Source: VXPQ01 sp965117025 (GTDB lineage: Bacteria; Bacteroidota; Rhodothermia; Rhodothermales; VXPQ01). Taken from it: DNA of 64,000 nt. Shown here piece after piece: positions 54,750 through 62,656 of this stretch. Below the pieces are notes generated by a model. It was given only the letters and a program-made list of their open reading frames with translations. It was not told the origin of the DNA and ran no database searches. The translations under genes and the position numbers were made by a program. How positions within the stretch are numbered: position 1 is the stretch's first letter; the number at the start of each line of letters is the position of its first letter. The stretch covers positions 744,001 through 808,000 of the forward strand of contig OZ220746.1 of NCBI GenBank assembly GCA_965117025.1. The letters run 5' to 3'.

Positions 54750-55796
54750 TTATCTCCCCGCTTCAATCGCTCTATCCCATGCGTCTGCTGCGCTTTCCAT
54801 TGCCGTCGAGGTGCTCTCCCACGCACCGGACGCTCTTTGCCACGCTTCGGCTGTCAAACGAGATATGCTGCTATTCCCACCGCTGTCTTGAACAACAGCG
54901 GCATTTCCTATACTCGCATACATTTCCTGCCTTGCCTGTGCCGCACGTTCTCTCAATTCATTACCCAGTTCTTCGTCCCATTCCAGAGAACCTTCCCGTG
55001 CCTGAGCAGCACGTTCCCGCCATTGAACTGTTCTCTTACGTGCTTCACTGGCTCGCTCTCTGGCCTCTGCCGATCTTGTTTGAGCCTGTGCGGACTGGTC
55101 CCCCTCCAAAGCCCTTGTCCACATTTCTTCTGCTGCCGCCACTGCTTCTTCGGCCAAAGCCCACGTTTCTTCGGCAGCCGCCAACGTCTCCTGCGCTTGA
55201 GCAGCCGTTTCGTAACGTTCTGCCATTACCGCACTCTCATTTGCTAACTGCGCAAACAGTTGGTAAGCCTGATCGAATAGTTGCGCCGCCTTTTCTTCTG
55301 CGTCCACCGCCGCTTGCCGATATTCTTTTTGGCGTTTACGCCTTGTTTCCTTTACCCAGTCCTCCGCATATAATTTGTCCTTTCGTGCCTCTGCTGCCCG
55401 GCCCTGTGAATAAACAGCATGTTCGTGTGCTTCGGCTTGCGAATAAACCAAATCGGATGCTCGGACCTGGTAAGTTCGTGCTATTTCTCTGAACTGGTCG
55501 GCTTCTACTCTTAAAGCCTCTATCTCAACAGTCATTTGCCCTGACACATCGCTATCAACTCCTAATGCGGCGGCGGCAAGATCGCCCAAAAACGCCGCAT
55601 TTTCTTGCTTGTCTCTCGCAAATGCCCATGCTTCTCGTGCCTGCGCCAACGCTTCATGGGCATTAGCATAGGCCATAGTTGCTTGTTCTTCTATTCCTTG
55701 TGCCCGTGCCGACACGAAGGGTGTAAATGAAAGGATGGCTACCAATGCCCACTGACCCCAATGGCTCATGGGACTTACTACTCTTGTAAAACGCAT
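54750..55796 (-). CDS. Exported alanine/glutamate-rich coiled-coil protein
   Basis: A 348-residue protein. Start at 55796 (MRFTRVVSP) is supported by GGAG six bases upstream and by a following hydrophobic segment ending in VSARAQG. The mature protein is almost entirely helical with repeated A-x3-E/W patterns (ETLAAAEETWALAEEAVAAAEEMW), probably a long coiled coil in the periplasm or on the surface. Family unknown. It shares a nearly identical 5' leader with the collagen-like lipoprotein gene 61 bp upstream. Confidence 0.65.
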   Translation of the reverse strand: MRFTRVVSPMSHWGQWALVAILSFTPFVSARAQGIEEQATMAYANAHEALAQAREAWAFARDKQENAAFLGDLAAAALGVDSDVSGQMTVEIEALRVEADQFREIARTYQVRASDLVYSQAEAHEHAVYSQGRAAEARKDKLYAEDWVKETRRKRQKEYRQAAVDAEEKAAQLFDQAYQLFAQLANESAVMAERYETAAQAQETLAAAEETWALAEEAVAAAEEMWTRALEGDQSAQAQTRSAEARERASEARKRTVQWRERAAQAREGSLEWDEELGNELRERAAQARQEMYASIGNAAVVQDSGGNSSISRLTAEAWQRASGAWESTSTAMESAADAWDRAIEAGR

Positions 55797-55857
55797 TGTA
55801 TTTCTCCACTTGGGTTGCTGATGACTTCGGGTGCCAAACAAAGGTGTCGGCCCAGTT
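55797..55857 (-). promoter_or_regulatory. Leader shared with the upstream lipoprotein gene
   Basis: The minus-strand leader AAGTGGAGAAATACAATG is identical to that before 56274, and similarity continues about 40 bp further (GAAGTCATCA blocks, GACACCT). Two neighbouring genes with the same leader point to a duplicated expression cassette or common control. Confidence 0.6.
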
Positions 55858-56274
55858 TTACTCCTCGACAATGGCTACAATCAGCCAATACCAACCGGGA
55901 ATGCCGTTGACAATTACTACTGAAACGTCGTTGCCATCCTGAACAGCACCACAAGAAATTCCCGAACTGGTATCAAGCGCTACGAGTAGCCACGTCTGAC
56001 CGTCATCAGAGGTCCAACAGTTCACTACAGCATCTTCGAGGCTTGTGTTTTCGATTATTACCCCGCCTGCGCCATCCGAGTCAAGCGTGCCAGATAGGCT
56101 CAAAATGCTTGCGCTGGTGCCGTCTTGTCCATCCTGTCCGGCTGGTCCTTGTGGCCCAGGTGCTCCAGGTGTTCCAGCAGGTCCGGGCGGCCCTTCTGGT
56201 CCCACAGGACCCTCACATGCTGTCAACGTTAAGCATAGGAAAAGCAAAGTCGTAATGGCGTAAAGCGGTCTCAT
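55858..56274 (-). CDS. Collagen-like repeat lipoprotein
   Basis: A 138-residue lipoprotein. Start at 56274 with GGAG at the usual distance; LFLCLTLTAC is signal plus lipobox. Ten Gly-X-Y triplets follow (GPVGPEGPPGPAGTPGAPG ...), enough for a short collagen-type triple helix, then a 75-residue beta-rich domain (SGTLDSDGAGGVIIENTSLEDA) with two cysteines. Probably surface exposed. Neighbour of the coiled-coil exported protein. Confidence 0.7.
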   Translation of the reverse strand: MRPLYAITTLLFLCLTLTACEGPVGPEGPPGPAGTPGAPGPQGPAGQDGQDGTSASILSLSGTLDSDGAGGVIIENTSLEDAVVNCWTSDDGQTWLLVALDTSSGISCGAVQDGNDVSVVIVNGIPGWYWLIVAIVEE

Positions 56275-56330
56275 TGTATTTCTCCACTTGGATTGTGATG
56301 ACTTCGGCGGCCCAGACATAGGTGTCGGGC

Positions 56331-56639
56331 CTTGACACCATCAACGCACAGTGAAGACGTGATCGTCCTACCTATTCGCCAACGCAGATGATCAATCCGC
56401 GCCTTGAATTGGCTGTTTTATTCAGCAGGGGACCCGACCGGTCCTGCCTGTGCGTAATGGTGTCGCCTGCCAATATAAAGGAGGGGGCTGTCCGATACAA
56501 CCTCTTTCCAGGCATTTTCTATTTCCGTTATTTCAAGGCATCCATGAACGAGTAAGTCCGTTTTCGTCGAAACAAAATGGCCGCTGATTTGTTTAAGAAA
56601 GGGATAGGAACCTATAACCAGACAACCAAGGAGGCCGAT
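56331..56639. other. Gap between divergent small genes inside the element
   Basis: About 310 bp with no gene I can support. A minus-strand open frame (56418-56696) covers it but overlaps the better-supported 56640 gene and shows no signal or homology. A promoter for the plus-strand genes is likely here. Confidence 0.4.
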
Positions 56640-56845
56640 ATGCCTTACTACTACGTAAACAAGAACCAGCAGGCTAACGGGGATCACGAAGTCCACAAGA
56701 AGGGCTGCTCTTGGCTCCCCCTGCCCTCAAATCGCATCTATCTCGGTGATTTTTTGTCCTGTGGCCAGCGGTCAAAGAGGCCAAAAAACACTACGTTCAG
56801 GTGAATGGCTGCTACTACTGCTCCAACGCCTGTCATACGAGCTGA
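56640..56845 (+). pseudogene. Small conserved CHC-type protein, broken by one-base deletion
   Basis: From ATG 56640, behind GGAGG, the frame reads MPYYYVNKNQQANGDHEVHKKGC ... IYLGDFLSCG. The continuation AVKEAKKHYVQVNGCYYCSNACHTS and stop TGA at 56843 lies in the +1-shifted frame. Loss of one G in CAGGCGGTC (now CAGCGGTC near 56771) would explain it. The restored 68-residue protein resembles a small cysteine-histidine family seen in diverse bacteria, function unknown. A sequencing error is possible. Confidence 0.65.
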
Positions 56846-56909
56846 GAACTGGCGAAGGGACCCTTCTGCTGGTTAGCCCGGTGGAAGGGTTTCTTGCCGT
56901 TCACAAACC

Positions 56910-57602
56910 ATGAGTATGAAAGTGATGAAAAACACGTTTGAAGAACAACTAAATGCCGTCATAACCGAATATGAATCGGCTCTCTCAAGGTCACATTATA
57001 GCGATAGAGATGGATCTGATGTAATTTCTGAGACACAAATTATGACTTTACACACGAAATGTATCACAGTAGTAGAAAGAGCTTCTGGACTAAATTCAAC
57101 ATATTCAAAAGAGATTAGAAGAATCAGCGTAGAAGCCCGACCCACTCGTAGCGTTATGTATCGTAATGTTGCTAAGGAGATTGGTGTCGTTAAAGCATTG
57201 CTTTCCGATATAGAAAGCGGATATGTTAAAACTATAGAAGAAGAAATACACGGCGATGTTTTTAGTGATTTCTTGGAAATGGCAAGCCATCTTGTGGGTC
57301 AAGAATACAAGGATCCAGCCGCAGTCATGGCAGGTAGCACTCTTGAAGTTCATCTGAGGAAACTATGTGACAAAAATGACATAGATACTCTTAAAAGTGA
57401 TGGTAAACCGAAAAAGGCCGATTCGCTGAATGCGGAACTTGCCAAAGCAGGTGTTTATAAGAAATTAGATCAGAAGAATGTAACGGCTTGGCTTGATCTG
57501 CGAAATAAGGCGGCACATGGAGATTATGACGAATACACTAAAGCACAAGCAGGGCTTCTTATTGACGGTGTGAGAGATTTTATCACTCGGTATCCAGCAT
57601 AA
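56910..57602 (+). CDS. HEPN-like protein, possible RNase
   Basis: A 230-residue soluble protein. The C-terminal third resembles abortive-infection or HEPN proteins: MAGSTLEVHLRKLCDKNDID, then AWLDLRNKAAHGDYDEYTKAQAGLLIDGVRDFI, where R-N-K-A-A-H is the RxxxxH active-site pattern of HEPN ribonucleases. The N-terminal half is helical without a known domain. The following gene begins 16 bp downstream, so they probably form one unit. AT-rich, inside the inverted repeats. Confidence 0.6.
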   Translation: MSMKVMKNTFEEQLNAVITEYESALSRSHYSDRDGSDVISETQIMTLHTKCITVVERASGLNSTYSKEIRRISVEARPTRSVMYRNVAKEIGVVKALLSDIESGYVKTIEEEIHGDVFSDFLEMASHLVGQEYKDPAAVMAGSTLEVHLRKLCDKNDIDTLKSDGKPKKADSLNAELAKAGVYKKLDQKNVTAWLDLRNKAAHGDYDEYTKAQAGLLIDGVRDFITRYPA

Positions 57603-57618
57603 TAGCAGAACCAAAGCT

Positions 57619-58761
57619 ATGTCTCGTAGAGGGCCTAAGTCTGAAAGAACAGGGCAGAAGAAGCCTAAGTCGAGATCTGTTCGGAAAGAGGCAGTGTCTA
57701 ATACAGAGGACAATGCGCAAGAGAAGGACTGGAACGTTGTTCAGGTGTTTTACCAAAAACTCCCCCCTTATATGTATGGTCTCATCCACATTGCGGATGG
57801 CGATAAGCACTGGTTCGAGAATCCATTCGTCATTTCCAAGAGGAATAACCGTGGCGAGGAAATTCAATTTGGCACCGTCTCTCGAATAATGAGCAAAATC
57901 CAATCTCAACTGGAAAGAATGAAGACATTTCAAATTGATACCGAGGAAAAACTAAAGGCCGCCGGAATCAAACCAACAGGGGGTGTCCAACTGCCCGATT
58001 CATCTATAACGGACCAGATACTTGACGAGCAAGAGGTCCTCATTGAAGATGTGCTGATAAGTATATCGGTGAGCATCCGTATCTTGGCAGAGATTTTCCC
58101 CGGAAAAATGAAGCAGGCAAAAACAGGGGTCTATGACTATAACGAAAAGCCGGTCGGCGATATAGAACTAAGCAGGGTGGCGGATTTGATTCTACACAAC
58201 AGATACATCGTGATTAAAAATCAATTTGTGGTGGATTTAATTTCGGATAAGAAATTCCTATTTGATCAACCACAACTTGGATTGAAGATCAATTTTGAGG
58301 AATATTGTGAAAAAGTTGGAGGTGCTCTTAGCACTCTGACAGTTAGCGATTTGACTGGGAGGTTATTCGGATTGACAAAGGAAATATCGTCGAAATCAAA
58401 CATTAAGGATATTATCTTCCTCATACAGAATTTATACACATTAGGTGGACTCACCATGGTGGACAATTCGAAAATCATCCAAGGTCCTCTCAAGTCAATA
58501 CTCGACAAGTTCGCTTTACGGAATTTCAAATCAAGATCCAATCCCGTCAGGAGAGTCGTTCGTTTCACCTCTCCCACATTCACGTTGGAACCGGACCTGA
58601 ACAATAAGCAGATTAAAGTGTCTGTCAAAGTAAACGAAAAGCCCGAAGAACTTGTTATGGACTATAAAAAGTTCTTTCGTGAAGTAGGCAAGGCGTATGG
58701 TGATATTACACTTTTACAAGGCTTCAAGCACATCAATCATGGAAAAAATAGCACTACATAA
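57619..58761 (+). CDS. Unknown 380-residue protein, partner of the HEPN-like gene
   Basis: Not recognised. A basic N-terminal tail (MSRRGPKSERTGQKKPKSRS) precedes a helical domain with LIEDVLISISVSIRILAEIFPG and DLILHNRYIVIKNQFVVDLISD, and a C-terminal part with VKVNEKPEELVMDYKKFFREVGKAYGD. The charge pattern suggests nucleic-acid binding. Coupled to the HEPN-like gene by a 16-bp gap, it may supply sensing or neutralisation. It ends 18 bp before the right inverted repeat. Confidence 0.5.
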   Translation: MSRRGPKSERTGQKKPKSRSVRKEAVSNTEDNAQEKDWNVVQVFYQKLPPYMYGLIHIADGDKHWFENPFVISKRNNRGEEIQFGTVSRIMSKIQSQLERMKTFQIDTEEKLKAAGIKPTGGVQLPDSSITDQILDEQEVLIEDVLISISVSIRILAEIFPGKMKQAKTGVYDYNEKPVGDIELSRVADLILHNRYIVIKNQFVVDLISDKKFLFDQPQLGLKINFEEYCEKVGGALSTLTVSDLTGRLFGLTKEISSKSNIKDIIFLIQNLYTLGGLTMVDNSKIIQGPLKSILDKFALRNFKSRSNPVRRVVRFTSPTFTLEPDLNNKQIKVSVKVNEKPEELVMDYKKFFREVGKAYGDITLLQGFKHINHGKNSTT

Positions 58762-58779
58762 AAAATAATGTATTGGAAA

Positions 58780-58806
58780 ATTTGTCAAGTTAAATGGATA
58801 ATTCCC
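58780..58806 (-). repeat. Right inverted repeat of the candidate transposon
   Basis: Reverse complement of 51809-51835 with 25 of 27 positions equal (mismatches at the innermost base and at 58802). Confidence 0.85.
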
Positions 58807-58825
58807 ATACTATTCTACATTTACG

Positions 58826-59041
58826 ATGCTTGAAAAACGAAAAATAGAGAGAGCAATCTTTCTAATTACTGATGGATGGGCTACACCTCAACCCCGGCCC
58901 TTGGAGCTGGGCGAGAAACTTAGTTTGGCAATCGTTTCCGGGAGGGATATAGCTGCCTTGAATCCGCTTTGGGAATTTGTAAACGGAATGCCACGGACCA
59001 GAGGCAGAGCCTTAAAAAACGAGACTCATAGCAATGCTTAA
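58826..59041 (+). CDS. Hypothetical short protein or gene fragment, 71 residues
   Basis: MLEKRKIERAIFLITDGWATPQPRPLELGEKLS ... reads as a plausible fragment of a larger alpha-beta protein. It has no recognisable domain, and its last 30 bases overlap the truncated Uma2 gene on the other strand. Probably debris at the right edge of the element. Confidence 0.3.
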   Translation: MLEKRKIERAIFLITDGWATPQPRPLELGEKLSLAIVSGRDIAALNPLWEFVNGMPRTRGRALKNETHSNA

Positions 59042-59224
59042 ATCCACGCTGATCATACCCTGCCCGAAGCGCTCCATCCACTCGTCAAGGTACCGAAACA
59101 ATTTGCCTTGCAAGTGTCCATGCTCCCACGCGATCCCCGGATCGCGCACCACCATGCCCCGAACCAGTTCCGAGACATAGCCGTCATCCGAGTCCGCAAT
59201 ATGGAAGTACTCTTCCCGGTTCAT
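59012..59224 (-). pseudogene. Uma2-family endonuclease, N-terminal fragment
   Basis: The 70-codon frame MNREEYFHIADSDDGYVSELVRGMVVRDPGIAWEHGHLQGKLFRYLDEW carries the ELVRG-V-R and HG--QGKLFR--- landmarks of Uma2 (DUF820) proteins, which are normally about 190 residues. The catalytic D-ExK part is missing; the sequence breaks at 59030 near foreign DNA. It starts 23 bp after the S9 peptidase stop. Confidence 0.7.
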
Positions 59225-59247
59225 GGGGCGGGCGGAATCGCCCGGCG

Positions 59248-61491
59248 CTAACGCTCCGGCTCCGACGCCGCCGCCACCGGCCCGTCCTCTCCCCCAAGCG
59301 TCTCCAGCACCTGTCGCCACTGGAACTTCTCGCCGACGCCGCGCACGTAGTAGTCCATCCAGGCCATCTCGCTTACGGCCTTGACCAGGCGGTTGCGCGG
59401 ATCCGGGATGCCGTGGCTGCGGCCGGGATACATGAAGAGTTCGGTCGGCACATCGAGTTTCTTGAGCGCCATGTGCAACTCGAGCGACTGTGGGCTGGGT
59501 ACGCGCGGATCGCCCTCGACCACGTGAATCATGGTGGGCGTGACCGCGTTCGCGACGTACTTGAGCGGAGACTGGTCGAAGTACGTGTCGAAGTCCTCGT
59601 ACAGGAAGCCGTCGCCGACGTAGAACTGGCGGTTCCGCTGCACGTCGCTCTGCGCGTACATGCTGATCCAGTTCATGGTCCCGGCGCCCGAACTGATCGC
59701 CTTGAAGCGGTCCGTCCGGGTCAGTATCCAGTTGGACCAGTGGCCGCCCGCGCTCCATCCCAGCGCGCCCATGCGGTCGCCGTCCGCGACGCCCTCGGCG
59801 ATCAGATGATCCACGCCGGTCATGATATCCTCGTACCCCATCGTGAAGTAGTCGCCGACGATGTCCGTGCGATGCGCATTTCCATAGTTGCGCGAGCCGC
59901 GGTAGTTGGGCTTGAGGACGGCGTAGCCCGCGCCCGCGTACACCTGGGCGTTGTAGCCGCCGTTGAAGCGCAGGACATCCGCAGATGCGGGACCCCCGTG
60001 GATCGCGACGATGAGCGGATAGCGCGTCCCCTCCTCGTAGCCCACGGGATAGACCAGCACCCCGCCCACCATCTTTCCGTCCGACGAGCGCCAGTTGACC
60101 TCGACCTCTTCGCCGAACGCCACCTCGCTCAACTGCGGGTTCACGTCGACGAGTTGCGTCCACGTCGAGCGGTCCGGGACATCATCCACGCTTGCGACCG
60201 TGAACACGGTGGGCGGGGTCTTCGGATCGCTGTAGTTGATGAGGATTGTGCCGGTGTCGTCATCCTTGGACACGTAGAGGGCGGCCCGCTCTTCCGTCAG
60301 CTGCCGCACCTCTCCGCTCTCCACATTGAGCGCGTGCAGTTGCGTCGTCACCTTGACGCCGGCGTTAAAGTAGATGGTCTCCGAATCCTCGGACCAGAAC
60401 CCGACGCTCGAACTCTGGTCGAAATCCGCGCCCAGCTTGCGGAACGCGCCCCCGCGATCATCCACTTCGCGGATGTAGACGCGGCGCTCGGTCATCGAGT
60501 AGCGCTCCATGTCGTCCGGCGCCGAGAAGGCGATCCAGCGCCCATCGGGGGAGAAGCTCATCCCGCCCTCGCCGATTTCGTGGTTGTCGGTCAGGCGCTC
60601 GATCTCGCCCGTCGCGATTTCCATCAGGTAGAGGTCCGCATACAGCCGCTGCGCGGTGATGTTGCGCTCGTAGCGCTCGGGCGAGCCGCCCGTAATCCCG
60701 ATCCAGCGGCCATCGTCGGAAAGCGTGAAGCTGTCGACGCTGTAGGATGCGTCGTTGGTCTCGCGGCGCTCGGCGGCCGATGCGACGTCCACGCTCCAGA
60801 GGCTCGAGAGCGGGGTGATCGCATTCCGGATGTCGACCGTGAAGCCCTCCTCGCGGCGCTTTAGCTCGTCCTCGTATAAGGAGTCCGGGCGCGTGAAGTA
60901 GATGCGCATCCCGTCGGGGGAGAAGTCCCACTGGTCGACGCCGGCCTTCCCGTTGGTGAGCTGCTCGGGCTCGCCCCCGGCCAGGTCGCCGTTAGGCAGG
61001 CGGTAGAGCTGCTCCCGGTCGCTCTCGCCGGAGCGATAGACCAGCCACTTCCCGTCCGGACTGAACGCGAAGTCCGAGACCCCCTCCTCGGCGTCCGTGA
61101 CCTTGCGGGCCTCGCCGCCGTCATGGCGCATCATGTAGAGCTGGTTCTCGTCCCCGTCGCGGTTGGACAAAAAGGCGAAGAACGACCCGTCCGCAGCCCA
61201 TGCCGGACTGGTCTCGTCCTTGGCGTCTGTGTAGGTGAGTTGCCGGTTTGACGGGACGCCTTCGCTCAGCGACGCCAGGTGGATATCGGTCTGGGACTCG
61301 GCCGCTTCCCAGTCCGGGGTCGTGACGGTGTAGAGCAGCCACGTCCCGTCCGGGCTCGGGGTCCACGAGCCGGCGGACTTCAGTTCCTGAACGTCCATGA
61401 ACGTGAAGGGGCGCTGTTGTGCGGCCAGCGGCGAGCCGAACGCTGCGAGGACGGCGACGGAGACAGTGAGGGCGACGGAGAGGAAACGCAT
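59248..61491 (-). CDS. S9 family prolyl oligopeptidase-type peptidase, exported
   Basis: A 747-residue serine peptidase. Start at 61491 gives MRFLSVALTVSVAVLAAF and a signal ending near PLAAQQ. The N-terminal half is a WD40-like PD40 beta-propeller with repeats such as FSPDGKWLVYRSG and FSPDGRWIAFSAP. The C-terminal alpha/beta-hydrolase has nucleophile motif GWSAGGHWSNW, Asp in VEGDPRVPSPQS and His in GRSHGIPDPRN. Probably a periplasmic dipeptidyl- or acylaminoacyl-peptidase. Its coding is more GC-rich than most of the window, possibly of different origin. It is read towards the Uma2 fragment. Confidence 0.92.
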   Translation of the reverse strand: MRFLSVALTVSVAVLAAFGSPLAAQQRPFTFMDVQELKSAGSWTPSPDGTWLLYTVTTPDWEAAESQTDIHLASLSEGVPSNRQLTYTDAKDETSPAWAADGSFFAFLSNRDGDENQLYMMRHDGGEARKVTDAEEGVSDFAFSPDGKWLVYRSGESDREQLYRLPNGDLAGGEPEQLTNGKAGVDQWDFSPDGMRIYFTRPDSLYEDELKRREEGFTVDIRNAITPLSSLWSVDVASAAERRETNDASYSVDSFTLSDDGRWIGITGGSPERYERNITAQRLYADLYLMEIATGEIERLTDNHEIGEGGMSFSPDGRWIAFSAPDDMERYSMTERRVYIREVDDRGGAFRKLGADFDQSSSVGFWSEDSETIYFNAGVKVTTQLHALNVESGEVRQLTEERAALYVSKDDDTGTILINYSDPKTPPTVFTVASVDDVPDRSTWTQLVDVNPQLSEVAFGEEVEVNWRSSDGKMVGGVLVYPVGYEEGTRYPLIVAIHGGPASADVLRFNGGYNAQVYAGAGYAVLKPNYRGSRNYGNAHRTDIVGDYFTMGYEDIMTGVDHLIAEGVADGDRMGALGWSAGGHWSNWILTRTDRFKAISSGAGTMNWISMYAQSDVQRNRQFYVGDGFLYEDFDTYFDQSPLKYVANAVTPTMIHVVEGDPRVPSPQSLELHMALKKLDVPTELFMYPGRSHGIPDPRNRLVKAVSEMAWMDYYVRGVGEKFQWRQVLETLGGEDGPVAAASEPER

Positions 61492-61525
61492 CTGAATCTC
61501 GCGTACTAAAGAAAACGACAGGCTT

Positions 61526-61543
61526 GTAAGCAAAAGCGCTTAC
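61526..61543. promoter_or_regulatory. Palindrome upstream of the S9 peptidase gene
   Basis: GTAAGC and GCTTAC flank six bases (GTAAGCAAAAGCGCTTAC); the half-sites are perfect. It lies 35-52 bp before the peptidase ATG, a typical repressor position, and contains the LacI-type core AAGCGCTT. Confidence 0.45.
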
Positions 61544-61613
61544 GCAGGGCTTGTTTCCGCTCGAATTACATAATGATGCAGAGAGTTTACGTGCACCTGC
61601 AATCCATCGTTTT

Positions 61614-61672
61614 GAGTAAAAACTACTCCGAAATGGTGTAGAAATTACTCTAAAAAGGAGTAAAAACTACTC
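61614..61672. promoter_or_regulatory. Three operator-like 15-bp inverted repeats at 22-bp spacing
   Basis: GAGTAAAAACTACTC at 61614-61628 and again at 61658-61672, with a degenerate copy GTGTAGAAATTACTC at 61636-61650. Each has half-sites GAGTA/TACTC around five bases, and starts are exactly 22 bp apart. This looks like a cooperative binding array for a dimeric regulator; the regulator is not in the window. Confidence 0.6.
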
Positions 61673-61856
61673 AAAAGAGGTGAAAACGTGACACCGACCA
61701 CAGCATACGGTAACATCAGGCGAGGCCCAAAATAATGCCGATCGGAACCGGATAGCCCGTGGCCAACCCGTGGATAACAGGGAAACAATCGTTCCTGATA
61801 TTGCATTCCCCAAGCGTACCTCAGGCCACAAAGCCTAAAATCCCTAAGTCCCGGCT

Positions 61857-62342
61857 ATGCCTACCCTTGCCCCAAAAACGCTTGAAGAGGACGTTTTAAC
61901 CTCTGATGACGCCCGCATGGTATGTCTCAACATCTCGTGGATCGGAGAGAAAGGCATTGCGGGAATGGAATCCTGGATGGAAGAGCGCCAAGGCGCCTCT
62001 GAACCTGATTGGGCAAAGATAGACGCCATGCACGCCGGCGTCCAGATGGCCGCTCTTGCAATAGGCGAATTGGAAGAGGTTTCAGATATGGATCGGGAGA
62101 TGATGGGTAAAGCGGCCGCTATGGGCGCCAGAACCGCGAAAAAGGTTGAAAAGGCTATAGAAATAGCGGAGGCTCTACCGGAAAGCGTACCCTGGCGACA
62201 AAAGGCTATCACAAAACTGGAAGACCTGTTTTGCCGAATCGAAGACGTTGCGGAGACGGTGGCGCTTGCTGCAAGTAAGGAATTCGCCGAACTCGTGGAA
62301 GTTAGAGTTCAGGAGTGTCTCGATGAGGAACCGGGAAGTTAG
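61857..62342 (+). CDS. Hypothetical acidic helical protein, 161 residues
   Basis: Not recognised. All-helical, acidic and methionine-rich (AGVQMAALAIGELEEVSDMDREMMGKAAAMGARTAKKVEKAIEIAE), soluble. The next short frame begins inside its last codons, so the two could be co-translated. Nothing in the flanks reveals a role. Confidence 0.55.
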   Translation: MPTLAPKTLEEDVLTSDDARMVCLNISWIGEKGIAGMESWMEERQGASEPDWAKIDAMHAGVQMAALAIGELEEVSDMDREMMGKAAAMGARTAKKVEKAIEIAEALPESVPWRQKAITKLEDLFCRIEDVAETVALAASKEFAELVEVRVQECLDEEPGS

Positions 62343-62517
62343 ACAACACCCAAAATTCAGTTCCGAACTTAGAATCGTCCCGGCTGAGCCAGTTTGGTAT
62401 TTATCCGACAGTTCGCCCAAAACGAGGGCGTACGCCACCTATTATGCAGATAATGCAACGAGGAAGTTGACTATTTTTTCCCGTTTCCCCCTTTTCTACC
62501 GCTGCTTCCCTGATTAG
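62323..62517 (+). CDS. Possible 64-residue protein overlapping the preceding gene
   Basis: ATG 62323 lies inside the last seven codons of the upstream gene, in another frame; the product reads MRNREVRQHPKFSSELRI ... TRAYATYYADNATRKLTIF. Its last 47 bp overlap a minus-strand gene, which argues against it. It could be the reason for the overlap, a coupled partner, but support is weak. Confidence 0.25.
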   Translation: MRNREVRQHPKFSSELRIVPAEPVWYLSDSSPKTRAYATYYADNATRKLTIFSRFPLFYRCFPD

Positions 62518-62656
62518 GCGGATTCGGTGGAGGAGACTGTACTGTGTTTCCTGGGCGATACCCTTCGGTAATAGGTTTGGGCCGATAACCTCTCGTCACT
62601 TCCCTTGTTACATGCCTTTGAGATTGCGACCCAGGTCTATCTTTCTGAGATTTCAT
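62471..62656 (-). CDS. Small proline-rich protein next to the DUF6338 gene
   Basis: A 61-residue protein MKSQKDRPGSQSQRHVTREV ... with RGYRPKPITEGYRPGNTV, two GYRP motifs, and a proline/glycine-rich tail. Its ATG lies 20 bp inside the end of the DUF6338 gene, pointing to translational coupling. Small GYxPxP proteins beside DUF6338 genes are familiar from other genomes; their function is unknown. Confidence 0.55.
   Translation of the reverse strand: MKSQKDRPGSQSQRHVTREVTRGYRPKPITEGYRPGNTVQSPPPNPPNQGSSGRKGGNGKK

Larger units (their letters stand above)
51809..58806. mobile_element. Candidate 7.0-kb IS1595-type transposon with passenger genes
   Basis: 27-bp inverted repeats at 51809-51835 and 58780-58806 match at 25 of 27 positions and begin with GGGA/GGGAA facing outwards. 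Between them lie an IS1595-family transposase gene (frameshifted) and about nine short or unknown genes, all AT-richer than the surrounding chromosome. No 8-bp target duplication is seen (flanks TCCTAAAT and ATACTATT), so the element may have been rearranged after insertion, or the repeats may belong to something else. Confidence 0.5.
61492..61856. other. Regulatory-looking gap between S9 peptidase and the 61857 gene
   Basis: 365 bp between divergent genes. It contains two operator-like elements, listed separately (61526-61543 and 61614-61672). The stretch 61673-61856 holds no recognised feature beyond a probable plus-strand promoter. Confidence 0.5.

Noticed and set aside
56418..56696. Minus-strand 92-codon frame with a hydrophobic start
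   Set aside because: It overlaps the small Cys/His gene, which has a good ribosome-binding site and recognisable protein in both frames.
51801..58814. 8-bp target-site duplication around the inverted repeats
   Set aside because: TCCTAAAT and ATACTATT do not match, so no duplication is claimed.
59413..60864. 483-codon plus-strand frame opposite the S9 peptidase
   Set aside because: Antisense shadow; the peptidase motifs and propeller repeats are clear on the other strand.
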